Shown one piece after another: positions 1 to 8,536 of a stretch of 64,000 nt of DNA. Under the pieces are notes generated by a model. It was not told the origin of the DNA and searched no databases. It was given only the letters and a program-made list of their open reading frames with translations. The position numbers and the translations under genes were made by a program. How positions within the stretch are numbered: position 1 is the first letter of the stretch; each line of letters begins with the position of its first letter. This stretch comes from Niabella soli DSM 19437 (GTDB lineage Bacteria > Bacteroidota > Bacteroidia > Chitinophagales > Chitinophagaceae), in the NCBI RefSeq assembly GCF_000243115.2, contig NZ_CP007035.1:2976001-3040000 (forward strand), written 5' to 3'.

Positions 1-1
1 G

Positions 2-892
2 GCTACTTTTTATGACGATTATGCCACCCGCAAAGCGGCTAAAGTACAGGATATGACGGTAGCCCAAACCATGCAATTGGGTTATGATCTGAAAGTATTT
101 CCTTCCAGGGAAGAAGAAAACAAAATGGGAGCTGTTAAACGAATGTCACCCGCGCAGCGAACCGCCTGGGACGCCTACTATGACCAGGTAAAAAAGGAGT
201 TTGATGAAAAGAAATTAACCGGTAAGGCGCTTACTGAATGGAAATACCAGCGGTATATAAAAGACTACCTGTCTACAGCCAAATCCTTAGACCGGAACAT
301 AGCGGAATTGCTGCACTATCTTGATACGCATGACCTGACCAAAAACACAATCGTAATTTATATGTCGGACCAGGGGTTTTTTATGGGCGAGCACGGATGG
401 TTTGACAAGCGGTGGATGTATGAAGAATCCTTCAGAACGCCTATGGTGATGCGTTATCCCGGCGTTATTAAACCCGGCACCAAAATCAACGGTTATATAA
501 TGAACCTGGATATAGCCCCAACACTGCTGCAGGCGGGAAATGCAGCGGTGCCGGATGCCATGCAGGGCATTTCTTTTCTGCCATTGTTAAAAGGAAAGGC
601 CTATACCCCCAGAAAGGCTATGTATTATCATTATTATGAAAATACGGTACATCATGTTTCTCCGCAGTTTGGCATAAAGGCCGGACGTTATAAACTGATC
701 CGCTATTACGAAAGGGTGAATGCCTGGGAATTATTCGACCTTGAAAAAGATCCGCAGGAATTAAAAAATGTATACGCTGATAAAAATTATGCTAAAGTAG
801 TTACGAACTTAAAAAACCAACTGCTACAACTGATCGAACAGTATAAAGATAAAGAGGCAAAAAAACTATTCTTAACCCCCGTTGCCGATTAA
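2..892 (+). CDS. S1-family sulfatase, C-terminal part (5' end outside window)
   Basis: The frame is open from the left edge, so this is the C-terminal part (about 296 codons) of a longer enzyme; the catalytic Cys/Ser region would lie upstream. Known family: type I formylglycine sulfatases with an alkaline-phosphatase fold, which hydrolyse sulfate esters, often on sulfated glycans. Seen here: the GEHGWFDKRWMYEESFR segment (conserved GEHG plus active-site Lys), RTPMVMRYPG, the DIAPTLLQAG segment, MQGISFLPLL, and the C-terminal subdomain with LFDLEKDPQELKN typical of iduronate-2-sulfatase-like members. Substrate cannot be told. Its TAA stop overlaps the stop of the convergent NAD kinase gene (shared TTAA), so there is no intergenic terminator. 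An internal ATG at 53 exists but the family needs the upstream sequence. Confidence 0.9.
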   Translation, partial: ATFYDDYATRKAAKVQDMTVAQTMQLGYDLKVFPSREEENKMGAVKRMSPAQRTAWDAYYDQVKKEFDEKKLTGKALTEWKYQRYIKDYLSTAKSLDRNIAELLHYLDTHDLTKNTIVIYMSDQGFFMGEHGWFDKRWMYEESFRTPMVMRYPGVIKPGTKINGYIMNLDIAPTLLQAGNAAVPDAMQGISFLPLLKGKAYTPRKAMYYHYYENTVHHVSPQFGIKAGRYKLIRYYERVNAWELFDLEKDPQELKNVYADKNYAKVVTNLKNQLLQLIEQYKDKEAKKLFLTPVAD

Positions 893-1776
893 GCCGGTGT
901 ATTTCTTCTATCGAGGCCCCAGATCAGTTTGGTCTGGAGTGTATGCAGAAAATTATTCTCGCTGAGGCGGATCAGCGCTATGGTAAACCGTTCTTTTCGC
1001 ACCGCCAGTGATACATTTTTGGTCACGATCTCTTTTCTCGAATCCAGCGCGCAGATAATATCATCCGAGCGGCTTTCTATTTCAAAAGAAATGATGCTGT
1101 TATCACTGATCACCAGGGAGCGCATATTCAGGTGGTGCGGCGCCACGGGTGTAATAACAAAATTGCCGGAGTCCGGGAAAACGATAGGGCCACCGCAGCT
1201 TAAGGAATAACCCGTAGAGCCCGTTGGGGTTGCCACCACCAGTCCATCGGCCCAGTACACATTTAAAAATTCTCCGTTGATAAAGGTATGTACTTTGATC
1301 ATAGACGCGGTGTCGCGCTTATGAATGGCAAATTCGTTTAAGCCAAAAGGTTTGTCGCCAAAAAGAGGAATATCGGCATCTAAATGCACCAGTGTTCGCT
1401 GTTCTGTTACATAGGTACGGGAGGCCAGCGCTTTTATGGCCAGTTTTAAATTATCTCTTCCGATGCTTGCCAAAAAGCCCAGGCGGCCGAAATTGATGCC
1501 CATTATGGCAATGGGTTTGTCAGAAACCAGCGCTACCGTGTCCAGCAAGGTACCGTCACCGCCAAGACTGATAATGCATTCCACATCTTTTGAAAGATCG
1601 GCCGTTTCCCGGAATACAGCGGTAGTTGCATCCAGTCCGATTGCTTCCTTTATTTCCTCAAAAAAAGGTTCAAAAACGATCAACTGAAGGTCATAATTTT
1701 TTACTTCGCTGAAAAACGTTTTTACATCCTCCAGCTTTAGCTGATCGATCCCGCGGCTATAAACGGCAATGGTCAT
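889..1776 (-). CDS. nadK: NAD kinase
   Basis: Phosphorylates NAD to NADP in the cytoplasm. Seen: the diagnostic GGDGT loop at residues 72-76 (catalytic Asp74), NFGRLGFLAS, the NAD-binding TPTGSTGYSLSCGGPIV segment, and PVAPHHLNMRSLVI near the C-terminus. The length of 295 residues is normal for bacterial NadK. It is the last gene of a leftward set; only 2 bases separate its ATG from the stop of the Omp85-like gene, so the two are almost certainly co-transcribed and probably translationally coupled. Confidence 0.97.
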   Translation of the reverse strand: MTIAVYSRGIDQLKLEDVKTFFSEVKNYDLQLIVFEPFFEEIKEAIGLDATTAVFRETADLSKDVECIISLGGDGTLLDTVALVSDKPIAIMGINFGRLGFLASIGRDNLKLAIKALASRTYVTEQRTLVHLDADIPLFGDKPFGLNEFAIHKRDTASMIKVHTFINGEFLNVYWADGLVVATPTGSTGYSLSCGGPIVFPDSGNFVITPVAPHHLNMRSLVISDNSIISFEIESRSDDIICALDSRKEIVTKNVSLAVRKERFTIALIRLSENNFLHTLQTKLIWGLDRRNTPA

Positions 1777-1778
1777 GG

Positions 1779-3269
1779 TTAAAAAATATCCTTCTTTTGT
1801 AAATATATGCCCTTTTCACCTAAATGATTAATGGACAGCTCTACCTTAAGCGTAAAATCATATCCCGTAAAAATATCAAACCCAACACCGCCGCCGATCA
1901 GGAACCGGTTGGAAAGGCGGTTTGCAGGACTTGGATTCGGATCATAGGCATACCCCGCATTTGTAAATACCTTTCCGTATATCTTTAAAGGGATTGGTAT
2001 GGGAGAAAACCATTTTGTTTTGGGAATACTAAAACTGAAATTGGTTAGCCGGGTTGCCAATGTGGCCGTCAGAATTCCACCCGCCACGCCATCCATTACA
2101 TAATATTCATACCCGTGCAAAAACATATCGCCATACCCCAGCAATTGCCGGTTGTAATAAGGCTGGTTAAACGGCGCTTTAACGGTTCCCGATGCTCCTA
2201 TACTATAAAATGATTGTTTTCCCAACTGCCAATACCCTACCCCCTTGGCGGTCAGTTGCCAAACATTCATATCATTATTAAACCCCTGTTTTGAGGCATA
2301 GAGCTCGCCCGCATAGCCTCGTGTAGGATAAGCATTATAATCAAGATTCTGGTACCGTACGCGGTAATAGACCATAGGGTATTTTAAAAAATGCTGTGCT
2401 CCTTTAAGATATTGCGGATTCATAATAAACACCGTATCTCCAAAGCGCGCCGATTGGTAGCCGATACCAAAATAATGGGTGGTATAGAATTTCTTCCGGT
2501 AGGTCAATTCCAGATTCGCGTTAAAGAAATTTTTAAGATAATCCGTGGTTTTAACAAACTGCTGTTTATCAAATTTTGTATCATATAAGACCTCATGGTT
2601 CTTACCCAGGCTTACCATTACATTCATGCCCCATTTCATACCCTTATCAATATAAGGGCGCTGATAGCCCAGGGATAATTGTTTGGTATACCCCGTAATA
2701 AAATAGAACCGGAGCTTGTCGTTATTGCCGGTAATATTGTCCCATAACAATTTGACCCCATAATCAATGCGCGACACAGCGGCCCCTTTTTCAAAAAGCC
2801 ACTGGTTCAGGTTCCGGTCTACCGGCTTGAAATAAGGAAACGGCCAGATATACCAGCGCTCTTTTACTATAATTTTAATATCGATAAAAGGAGGGTCCAA
2901 CTGCAGAACCGAAAGATTTACCATATGAAACAGGCTCAGGTTCATCAGTTGCGTCTTCCCGATATTAAACAATGTCGGTATTTCTCTCAGTACAATGGAA
3001 TCCCCTTCTTTAAAGGGCAATTCCCGCAACAGGATCGGCTCGTTCGTTTTGTTATCCCCTTCAAAAATAATATCCCGGATAATAAATTTGCTATCCAGGT
3101 CTCTGGGCAAACTGTCGAGCCCATAATCATTCTTCGTAACCGGAGAAGCGGAGTTCGCATTTTTTAATCCGCTGATGGTTGTATCGATCTGCGCATATAC
3201 CGCGGAAAAGCACCCCGATAAAAGAAGGATAAAAAGCAGGATGCTATTTTTCGGGGTTTTAATTTTCAC
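1779..3269 (-). CDS. Omp85/BamA-like outer-membrane beta-barrel protein with POTRA-like domain
   Basis: Exported protein of 496 residues. Seen: an N-terminal signal peptide ending around AVYAQ; a POTRA-like segment at about residues 60-135 (FIIRDIIFEGDNKT...LLRELPFKEGD...IKIIVKERWYIWP); then a long stretch of alternating aromatic/polar strands typical of a 16-strand Omp85 barrel (YRVRYQNLDYNAYPTRGYAGEL, GGGVGFDIFTGYDFTLKVEL). Omp85 proteins insert or translocate proteins or lipids at the outer membrane. With only one or two POTRA repeats this is not the essential BamA (five POTRA), and is more like the short surface-antigen (D15) proteins of Bacteroidota. It lies between the CBS gene and nadK in one leftward unit. 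Confidence 0.85.
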   Translation of the reverse strand: MKIKTPKNSILLFILLLSGCFSAVYAQIDTTISGLKNANSASPVTKNDYGLDSLPRDLDSKFIIRDIIFEGDNKTNEPILLRELPFKEGDSIVLREIPTLFNIGKTQLMNLSLFHMVNLSVLQLDPPFIDIKIIVKERWYIWPFPYFKPVDRNLNQWLFEKGAAVSRIDYGVKLLWDNITGNNDKLRFYFITGYTKQLSLGYQRPYIDKGMKWGMNVMVSLGKNHEVLYDTKFDKQQFVKTTDYLKNFFNANLELTYRKKFYTTHYFGIGYQSARFGDTVFIMNPQYLKGAQHFLKYPMVYYRVRYQNLDYNAYPTRGYAGELYASKQGFNNDMNVWQLTAKGVGYWQLGKQSFYSIGASGTVKAPFNQPYYNRQLLGYGDMFLHGYEYYVMDGVAGGILTATLATRLTNFSFSIPKTKWFSPIPIPLKIYGKVFTNAGYAYDPNPSPANRLSNRFLIGGGVGFDIFTGYDFTLKVELSINHLGEKGIYLQKKDIF

Positions 3270-3293
3270 ATCAGACGGATGGAGTGCGCGGCA

Positions 3294-3953
3294 CTATATA
3301 CTTAAATAATTCATCAGGTTTTCATAGTTGTCCTTGAGCTCATTGGTGTACAACTCTTCACCAAAGTAATATTTCACCGTATAATCATAGCGTTGAAAGC
3401 TGGCCACTATGTCGGAAATCTCTAATTTATTAATACGCAGCGTTATCTCCACTACTTCTCTTTCGCGGATCTGTTTTGTGTTCAGTTGGGTAATTTGCGC
3501 ATCGTTCGCCTCTACAATTTTACCTATTTCTGAGAAGGAATACTGCCGGGCTTCCACTTCCAATACCAGCAGTCCGCCGGCATCCTGTAATTGTAAAAAA
3601 TCGGCAACATGCCCTGCCAGCGTTACCGCTTCAATGGTTCCAACGAGATTATTTTCATGATCAACAATCGGCACTACGGAAAGATGATGTGCCGTTGCCA
3701 GTGCAAATGCTTTTAAGAAATGCTCATCCTCCTTAACCGAATAGTTGAGCAAAGGCTGTTGTATTGCTTCCAAAGAAAGTTCATCATCAACATCCAGCAA
3801 CGTATTTTCGTTCACCAGCCCTGCCAGCTTTCCTTCCCTGGTAACCGCAAGATCTGTAACATGATGCTCCTGCATAAGGTTCAGCACCTGGTAAACCCTG
3901 TCCGACAATTTTAATTGTGGTAATGCTTCAAAAGACAATTCTTTCATTAACAT
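3294..3953 (-). CDS. CBS-domain protein (AcuB-like)
   Basis: Cytoplasmic protein of 219 residues. Seen: two CBS motifs at about residues 8-58 (VLNLMQEHHVTDLAVTREG) and 70-120 (HHLSVVPIVDHENNLVGTIE), which in this family bind adenine nucleotides, followed by a C-terminal ACT-like segment (about 128-200). This CBS-ACT arrangement is that of AcuB-like proteins. A GGAAG stretch precedes the first ATG; a second ATG two codons later (3947) is equally possible. It sits 24 bases upstream of the Omp85-like gene and 27 bases downstream of the hydrolase, so all four genes to nadK read as one operon. Function in this organism is unknown. Confidence 0.85.
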   Translation of the reverse strand: MLMKELSFEALPQLKLSDRVYQVLNLMQEHHVTDLAVTREGKLAGLVNENTLLDVDDELSLEAIQQPLLNYSVKEDEHFLKAFALATAHHLSVVPIVDHENNLVGTIEAVTLAGHVADFLQLQDAGGLLVLEVEARQYSFSEIGKIVEANDAQITQLNTKQIREREVVEITLRINKLEISDIVASFQRYDYTVKYYFGEELYTNELKDNYENLMNYLSI

Positions 3954-3980
3954 AGCTTCCTTTTGCAGGTAAGACAGCTT

Positions 3981-4763
3981 TTAGGAAACCTTTGTTGCAA
4001 TAGCTCCCTGTCTTTGCAAGAAATTAAGTAAAATTTTATTGAACTCTTCGGGAACCTCCATCATTGGGGCGTGTCCGCAATGATCGATAAAATGCAACTC
4101 GCTGTTAGGCAGTAATTTCTTAAACTCTTCTGCCACAAACGGTGGCGTTACATTATCGTTCTTTCCCCAGATCAGCAAGACTGGTATGGAGATGCGGTTC
4201 AACTCCTCGCCGAGATTATTGCGGATGGCGCTTTTTGCCAAAGCAATAATTTTTATAACCTTCAAACGGTTATTGGTTATTTCAAAAACCTCGTCCACCA
4301 GCTCGTCGGTAGCCATCGCCGGATCATAGAACGTGTATTCCGTTTTTTTGCGGATATACTCGCGGTCGCCTCTTTTAGGGTAACTATCGCCCATTCCATT
4401 TTCAAAAAGGCCGGAGCTCCCGGTTAAAATGACCGTTTTTACCAGTTGCGGTTCATTGCGCAGCAGGTATACCAACCCAACGTGCCCGCCAAGTGAGTTA
4501 CCCAGCAAATGAACGTCTTTGTACCCCCTGGCATCAATGAATTTGTTCACATATTTTGCAAGGCCGCTTACGCTGGTATTTAAAATATCCATCTCCAGCA
4601 ATGGCAACATCGGCACCACTACCTTCATGTGATTTTTAAAGAAATCTACCAGCGGGCCAAAATTGCTTAGTGCACCAAACAAGCCATGCAACAGCACCAG
4701 CGTTTGTCCCTCGCCCTCCTCGATATATCTGAATTTATCGTGCTGTTTTATCTCGTATTCCAT
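3981..4763 (-). CDS. alpha/beta-fold hydrolase
   Basis: Cytoplasmic hydrolase of 260 residues with the complete catalytic triad: nucleophile elbow GNSLGGH (Ser90), acid Asp203 in WGKNDNVTPP and His231 in DHCGHAPMMEVP. The oxyanion HGLFG motif lies at 26-30. No signal peptide. The closest general type is the BioH/MhpC/epoxide-hydrolase-like group; substrate cannot be inferred. It is the first gene of the leftward hydrolase-CBS-Omp85-nadK unit. The 127 bases upstream are AT-rich and hold its presumed promoter. Confidence 0.88.
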   Translation of the reverse strand: MEYEIKQHDKFRYIEEGEGQTLVLLHGLFGALSNFGPLVDFFKNHMKVVVPMLPLLEMDILNTSVSGLAKYVNKFIDARGYKDVHLLGNSLGGHVGLVYLLRNEPQLVKTVILTGSSGLFENGMGDSYPKRGDREYIRKKTEYTFYDPAMATDELVDEVFEITNNRLKVIKIIALAKSAIRNNLGEELNRISIPVLLIWGKNDNVTPPFVAEEFKKLLPNSELHFIDHCGHAPMMEVPEEFNKILLNFLQRQGAIATKVS

Positions 4764-4890
4764 TAGATTTTTCCGGCAATATAGCCGCTAATATATTGAT
4801 TTTAAAAATGATTCGACCTGTTAATTTATATAAAAATATTAAATTCTGTATAAAAACACGGCTGGCCAATAGGTTAATTTATTATTTCCA

Positions 4891-5418
4891 TTAAGTTGCG
4901 GCCTTTTCAAAGAAATGTTCCAACTGTACAAACAAGTCTTTAAACGCAGGAATGATAACGCCCATGATCCCTATCGCCCGCTTTCCAAAAGCCTCAATAA
5001 AGGGAAACGCAGTGGATTTTGCTATTGTTGTACCGGGCAATAACTGCAACTGATTGACGTAAAACAACAGAATTGCATACGCCGCAATATAAAGCATCAC
5101 AAAAAGTAAAATACCTCCCAGGCGGTTCAGCCAGCCCAATAATACCTTCTCCATAGAAAGCTGTATTAACCGGGCCACCCATTTTACCGCGATGATAACC
5201 CCAATGAGCACCGCAATAAATGCAATAAAGGGCAACCATTTATCGGATACTTTTACGACGGTTCCGATCCGCGTGGCTACAACTGCAGACAGCTTCATTG
5301 CCGCTGCCAGCCCGATGACAAAAGCCAGGTAAGAAAAAATGCCTACAACAAAACCCTTCCTGTAGCCCTTAAATACTGCAATGCACAGCAGGACCGCGAA
5401 AATGAGATCGATGATCAT
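4891..5418 (-). CDS. CvpA family membrane protein
   Basis: Small inner-membrane protein of 175 residues with four hydrophobic segments (about 2-20, 25-45, 62-82 and 100-122), starting MIIDLIFAVLLCIAVFKGYRKG, the typical N-terminus of the CvpA/colicin V production family. Members are linked to envelope homeostasis and bile or stress tolerance; the molecular role is unresolved. Its ATG directly abuts the yqeY stop codon (zero spacing), indicating an operon with translational coupling. Confidence 0.85.
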   Translation of the reverse strand: MIIDLIFAVLLCIAVFKGYRKGFVVGIFSYLAFVIGLAAAMKLSAVVATRIGTVVKVSDKWLPFIAFIAVLIGVIIAVKWVARLIQLSMEKVLLGWLNRLGGILLFVMLYIAAYAILLFYVNQLQLLPGTTIAKSTAFPFIEAFGKRAIGIMGVIIPAFKDLFVQLEHFFEKAAT

Positions 5419-5871
5419 TTATTTTGCCAGTAGCTCTTTTACTATTGCGGAAATCGCTTTCCCGTCGGCTTTGCCTGCCAGTTCTTTGGTGGCCGCGCCC
5501 ATCACTTTACCCATATCGGCCGGACCGGCAGCTCCTGTTTGTTCGATGATCTTTGCAATAACAGGTTTTAATTCCTCCGGGCTTAGTTGCGCCGGCAGGT
5601 ATTTTTCCATTATTACTATTTCCTCTTTTTCTTTTTGCGCGAGGTCCGGACGGTTTTGTTTTTCGAAAATATCCAGCGAATCCCTGCGTTGTTTTACCAG
5701 CTTCTGCACCAGTTTTATTTCATCATCGGCAGAGAGGCTTTCTTTGGCGCCCTCGGCGGTTTTGGCCAGCAAAATGGCTGCTTTTATAGCTCTTAAACTA
5801 CGCAGACCAGCTTCATCTTTTGCCAGCATCGCTTTTTTTATATCTTCATTAATGGTTTGTTCTAAAGACAT
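5419..5871 (-). CDS. yqeY: GatB/YqeY domain-containing protein
   Basis: Protein of 150 residues matching the YqeY family across its whole length: MSLEQTINEDIKKAMLAKDEAGLRSLR, LSADDEIKLVQKLVKQRRDS, a central acidic segment and the C-terminal GKVMGAATKELAGKADGK motif. The fold is that of the tRNA-binding tail domain of GatB; a tRNA-related role is inferred for the family but not proven. First gene of a pair with cvpA. Its leader carries a run of degenerate heptamers about 20 bases before the ATG (see repeat entry). Confidence 0.93.
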   Translation of the reverse strand: MSLEQTINEDIKKAMLAKDEAGLRSLRAIKAAILLAKTAEGAKESLSADDEIKLVQKLVKQRRDSLDIFEKQNRPDLAQKEKEEIVIMEKYLPAQLSPEELKPVIAKIIEQTGAAGPADMGKVMGAATKELAGKADGKAISAIVKELLAK

Positions 5872-5890
5872 GGTTGTAAGATTTAAGTGT

Positions 5891-5939
5891 TCAGTTGTCA
5901 GTTATCAGCTTTCAGCATTTTGCGTTGAGCATTCAGCAT
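5891..5939 (-). repeat. heptamer direct repeats in the yqeY leader
   Basis: Four contiguous 7-mers TCAGTTG, TCAGTTA, TCAGCTT, TCAGCAT (plus-strand spelling) and a fifth TCAGCAT 14 bases further on. The tract lies between the gldC stop and the yqeY start, so in the transcribed direction it is the yqeY 5' leader. Confidence 0.75.
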
Positions 5940-6286
5940 TAAGTAGCTTTTTGCTGCTCCAGTTGTTTTTCCTGGAACCTTTTATAAAACGCCTGCGCAA
6001 AGGCCTTCATATCATTTACCTGGTCGTGATACTGCGTGGCACGGCCATAGGTATCGGCCATCGTCATAATAGACTGATAAAAGAAATCGGCCATTTCATC
6101 CACCATCATTTCTTTGGTCCAGAGGTCGATCCGCAATGCGGCTCTTTCGGCCCCGTCCCAAAGGGACAGCATTATGGCTTTTGCTCTTTTGGCCTGTTCG
6201 GCGGTACTGGCAGTGGCGACCCAGGTAATATCCTGCGGCACTTTATTCTCGTCCAGCTCAACATCAATAGTAATCGTAGACTTCAT
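5939..6286 (-). CDS. gldC: GldC-like gliding motility protein
   Basis: Protein of 115 residues that matches my memory of the GldC family over its length: an N-terminal TITIDVELDENKVPQDITW, then LSLWDGAERAALRIDLWTK and MMVDEMADFFYQSI, then a helical C-terminus rich in Lys/Gln. In flavobacteria gldC lies near other gld genes and supports gliding/type IX secretion, but it is not essential and its biochemical role is unknown. The ATG at 6286 was chosen because an upstream extension would use GTG and a proline/arginine-rich sequence unlike the family. A TAnnTTTG box ends about 20 bases upstream. Confidence 0.85.
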   Translation of the reverse strand: MKSTITIDVELDENKVPQDITWVATASTAEQAKRAKAIMLSLWDGAERAALRIDLWTKEMMVDEMADFFYQSIMTMADTYGRATQYHDQVNDMKAFAQAFYKRFQEKQLEQQKAT

Positions 6287-6305
6287 AATCAAAACAAATA
6301 AAGCG

Positions 6306-6313
6306 CAAATGTA
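6306..6313 (-). promoter_or_regulatory. predicted -7 box of gldC
   Basis: TACATTTG on the minus strand fits the Bacteroidota sigma-ABfr -7 consensus TAnnTTTG; predicted transcription start about 14 bases before the gldC ATG. No good -33 box seen. Confidence 0.5.
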
Positions 6314-6469
6314 AGGATTCGGCTTCAGGCGGGCAAGGGGGCGGGGCGGAGGCACTTTTTGCCACTGAGTACAGAATCACTGAGAGCATTTCGAGAACAG
6401 TTCGCCATCGGCCGGAATCGGCGTATAACATATCGCCTTCCCGCTTTACCGGCCCAAAATACATTTTAG

Positions 6470-7540
6470 TTACCTGCGCTTGCCGCCCAGGAGCGCTTCC
6501 AACCCCCCGCTAAGATTATTTAATGGAGCGTGCTTTTCTATTGCTTCAATATAATACTGCCGCAGGGATTCATTTTTGTACAGCTCCATCATTTTTGTAC
6601 CCAGTGATGCTTCATCACCAGCCAGGTATGCGGGCAAGGCGGGGAAGGAAGAGGCGGGGAAAGGGTCCGGCACCAGGGTTGTAGTACCACAACTCAGCGC
6701 TTCTGCCACGGCCGCGGGGAAACCGTCGTCCGTTTTGGCGCTGATCGCCGCATAGGCCGCCCCCAGGGCTTGCGCATAAGTGTGGGATGCCGACTGTCCA
6801 AACAATACAATATCGTCTTTATATTTATAGGAGCTGATCATGCCAAAGACGTTCCCAAAGGCCGTTTCAGGATTAAACCCCCTATGCGTTAATACCAGTT
6901 TCCAGTTGGTTTGCTGCATTTTTTTAAACCGGGAAAATGCCTTCAACACCAATACCAGCGATGCCGGGGTCCAATGACCATCGGCACCAATAAAAAACTC
7001 TTTACCCTCCGTAACTGCTTCTTTAAAGCGCTCTTGTCCGGCAGGATCAACAGTCCCCGGTCCCTCACTAATTATGGCTTTTGTTACAGTGATCCGGCGC
7101 GCGTCAACTCCGGCTTCCGCTATCAGCCGGGTTTTTATTTTTTCCGAACTCACTATAACACCTGCCAGTTTTTGAAATAAAGGAATATCTTTTTTTGCTG
7201 TTTCGTACCGGTCATTCAGGAGCAAAAACTGTGGGATATCAGTCCTGACCACATCCTTTACATCAAAAAGCAGCAAGGCTTCGATACCTTTTTTCTTTAG
7301 CAGCCGGGGCAACACCTGGCGCCGGCCGGCCAATGCGCCCCACAACTTCGTAACGCTGTCAGCGAGTGGCAAGCACTGGACGGAAGGATTCAGATCGTTT
7401 AACTTTACGCCGGTTCCACTATAAAAAACGATAGTTTCCGGAGACGGCTGCCACCCGGATATATTATTGATTATCAATAAATTATTTACATTTTGAAGCA
7501 GATCCCTGCCCGTATTTTTACTATAAACGCCTATCTTCAC
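6470..7540 (-). CDS. GT4-like glycosyltransferase (GT-B fold)
   Basis: Cytoplasmic protein of 356 residues with a two-Rossmann GT-B layout. The second domain opens at about residue 182 (FFIGADGHWTPASLVLVLKAF) and carries the conserved nucleotide-sugar EX7E-like segment DGFPAAVAEALSCG at 272-285. The first domain is divergent. Such enzymes transfer a sugar from a nucleotide donor to a glycan, lipid or protein; donor and acceptor cannot be told. It stands alone, not inside a polysaccharide cluster, and is transcribed divergently from the DUF4290 gene with closely spaced promoters between them. Confidence 0.75.
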   Translation of the reverse strand: MKIGVYSKNTGRDLLQNVNNLLIINNISGWQPSPETIVFYSGTGVKLNDLNPSVQCLPLADSVTKLWGALAGRRQVLPRLLKKKGIEALLLFDVKDVVRTDIPQFLLLNDRYETAKKDIPLFQKLAGVIVSSEKIKTRLIAEAGVDARRITVTKAIISEGPGTVDPAGQERFKEAVTEGKEFFIGADGHWTPASLVLVLKAFSRFKKMQQTNWKLVLTHRGFNPETAFGNVFGMISSYKYKDDIVLFGQSASHTYAQALGAAYAAISAKTDDGFPAAVAEALSCGTTTLVPDPFPASSFPALPAYLAGDEASLGTKMMELYKNESLRQYYIEAIEKHAPLNNLSGGLEALLGGKRR

Positions 7541-7591
7541 TGTTTAACCGGTGTTAAAAGAAAAATCTTTTCAAATAAATACAATTCCGTT

Positions 7592-7599
7592 TATCTTTG
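7592..7599 (+). promoter_or_regulatory. predicted -7 box of the DUF4290 gene
   Basis: TATCTTTG fits TAnnTTTG. It would start transcription near 7606, giving a leader of about 70 bases. A second match, TACATTTG at 7650-7657, would give a much shorter leader. Confidence 0.5.
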
Positions 7600-7609
7600 T
7601 AACCAGCTG

Positions 7610-7617
7610 CAAAGGTA
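7610..7617 (-). promoter_or_regulatory. predicted -7 box of the glycosyltransferase gene
   Basis: TACCTTTG on the minus strand, 10 bases from the rightward -7 box. The two predicted start sites fall within a few bases of each other, so RNA polymerase could not occupy both promoters at once. Confidence 0.5.
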
Positions 7618-7676
7618 TAGCGTAACCATTTACATTGAACTACTTTACATACATTTGAGCGATCCCAATTATTTTT

Positions 7677-8366
7677 ATGGAATATAATACTACTAGGAAC
7701 AAGCTGATCATACGGGAGTATGGCCGCAACGTGCAGAAGATGGTGGAATACATACTGACCATTGAAGACCCCGAAAAAAGAAAAAGAAATGCCGACTCGG
7801 TTATAGAGCTGATGGCTATTTTAAATCCTTCCCTTAAAACGGTGGAAGATTATAAACACAAGTTGTGGGATCACCTTTTCCAGATCTCCGATTTTCAACT
7901 GGATGTATCCGCGCCTTATCCCAAACCCACCCCGGAGGAATTAAGTGCCCGGCCGGATCCACTGCCCTATCCTACCCGCAGTTCCAAACTGGCGCACCTG
8001 GGGTCCAACCTGGAAGCCCTTATCGAACGGGCATTGCAGGAAACAGATCCTGAAAAAAAACAGGGTTATGCCAATAGCATTGCCTACTACATGAAACTGG
8101 CGTACAGCAACTGGCATAAGGAAGTGGTGCATGACGATGCTATACAAAGCGAGCTCAGTGACATTACCGACGGGCAGTTGACCTTTACCAATACCCCAAG
8201 TGTAAAAGCATTTCGCCCCGATAACGGCGGCCGCGACCGCGATAAAGGAAACTTTAATAATAAGCGGAATAAATTTCAGCAGCGCAGCGGCAATAATGGT
8301 AATAACAACAATAATAACCGCCGTAATAACAATGGGGGCGGTTTTAAAAAGAAGCGCTTTTTATAA
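7677..8366 (+). CDS. DUF4290 domain-containing protein with Asn/Arg/Gly-rich tail
   Basis: Protein of 229 residues. Residues 1 to about 175 match the Bacteroidota-specific DUF4290 family (EYNTTRNKLIIREYGRNVQ, KRNADSVIELMAILNP, HKLWDHLFQISDF). The last 45 or so residues are low-complexity, made of Asn runs with Arg, Gly and Lys and ending FKKKRFL, a composition typical of RNA-binding or disordered tails. No signal peptide, so cytoplasmic. The function of the family is not established; the basic disordered tail suggests, but does not show, nucleic-acid contact. Followed 23 bases later by an intrinsic terminator. Confidence 0.85.
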   Translation: MEYNTTRNKLIIREYGRNVQKMVEYILTIEDPEKRKRNADSVIELMAILNPSLKTVEDYKHKLWDHLFQISDFQLDVSAPYPKPTPEELSARPDPLPYPTRSSKLAHLGSNLEALIERALQETDPEKKQGYANSIAYYMKLAYSNWHKEVVHDDAIQSELSDITDGQLTFTNTPSVKAFRPDNGGRDRDKGNFNNKRNKFQQRSGNNGNNNNNNRRNNNGGGFKKKRFL

Positions 8367-8389
8367 ACCCGCATTTCAACTTTTTCAAA

Positions 8390-8419
8390 GGGCCTTCCGG
8401 AATACGGGAGGCTCTTTTT
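8390..8419 (+). terminator. intrinsic terminator after the DUF4290 gene
   Basis: GGGCCTTCCG, a 5-base loop, then CGGGAGGCTC (10 pairs including two G-T), followed by five T. Confidence 0.85.
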
Positions 8420-8536
8420 ATTTGAAGCGATTTTTTAAACTGTTGCACCAAAGCTATTTTTACCGTTAAACGGACAGATCAAACAATTGCTGATTACTGC
8501 AAACCACAACTGCATTCATTTAACAAAACAAAACAC

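Noticed and set aside
5381-6301. 306-codon rightward open frame
   Set aside because: It lies antisense to cvpA, yqeY and gldC, is Ser/Phe-rich and low in complexity, and matches no family.
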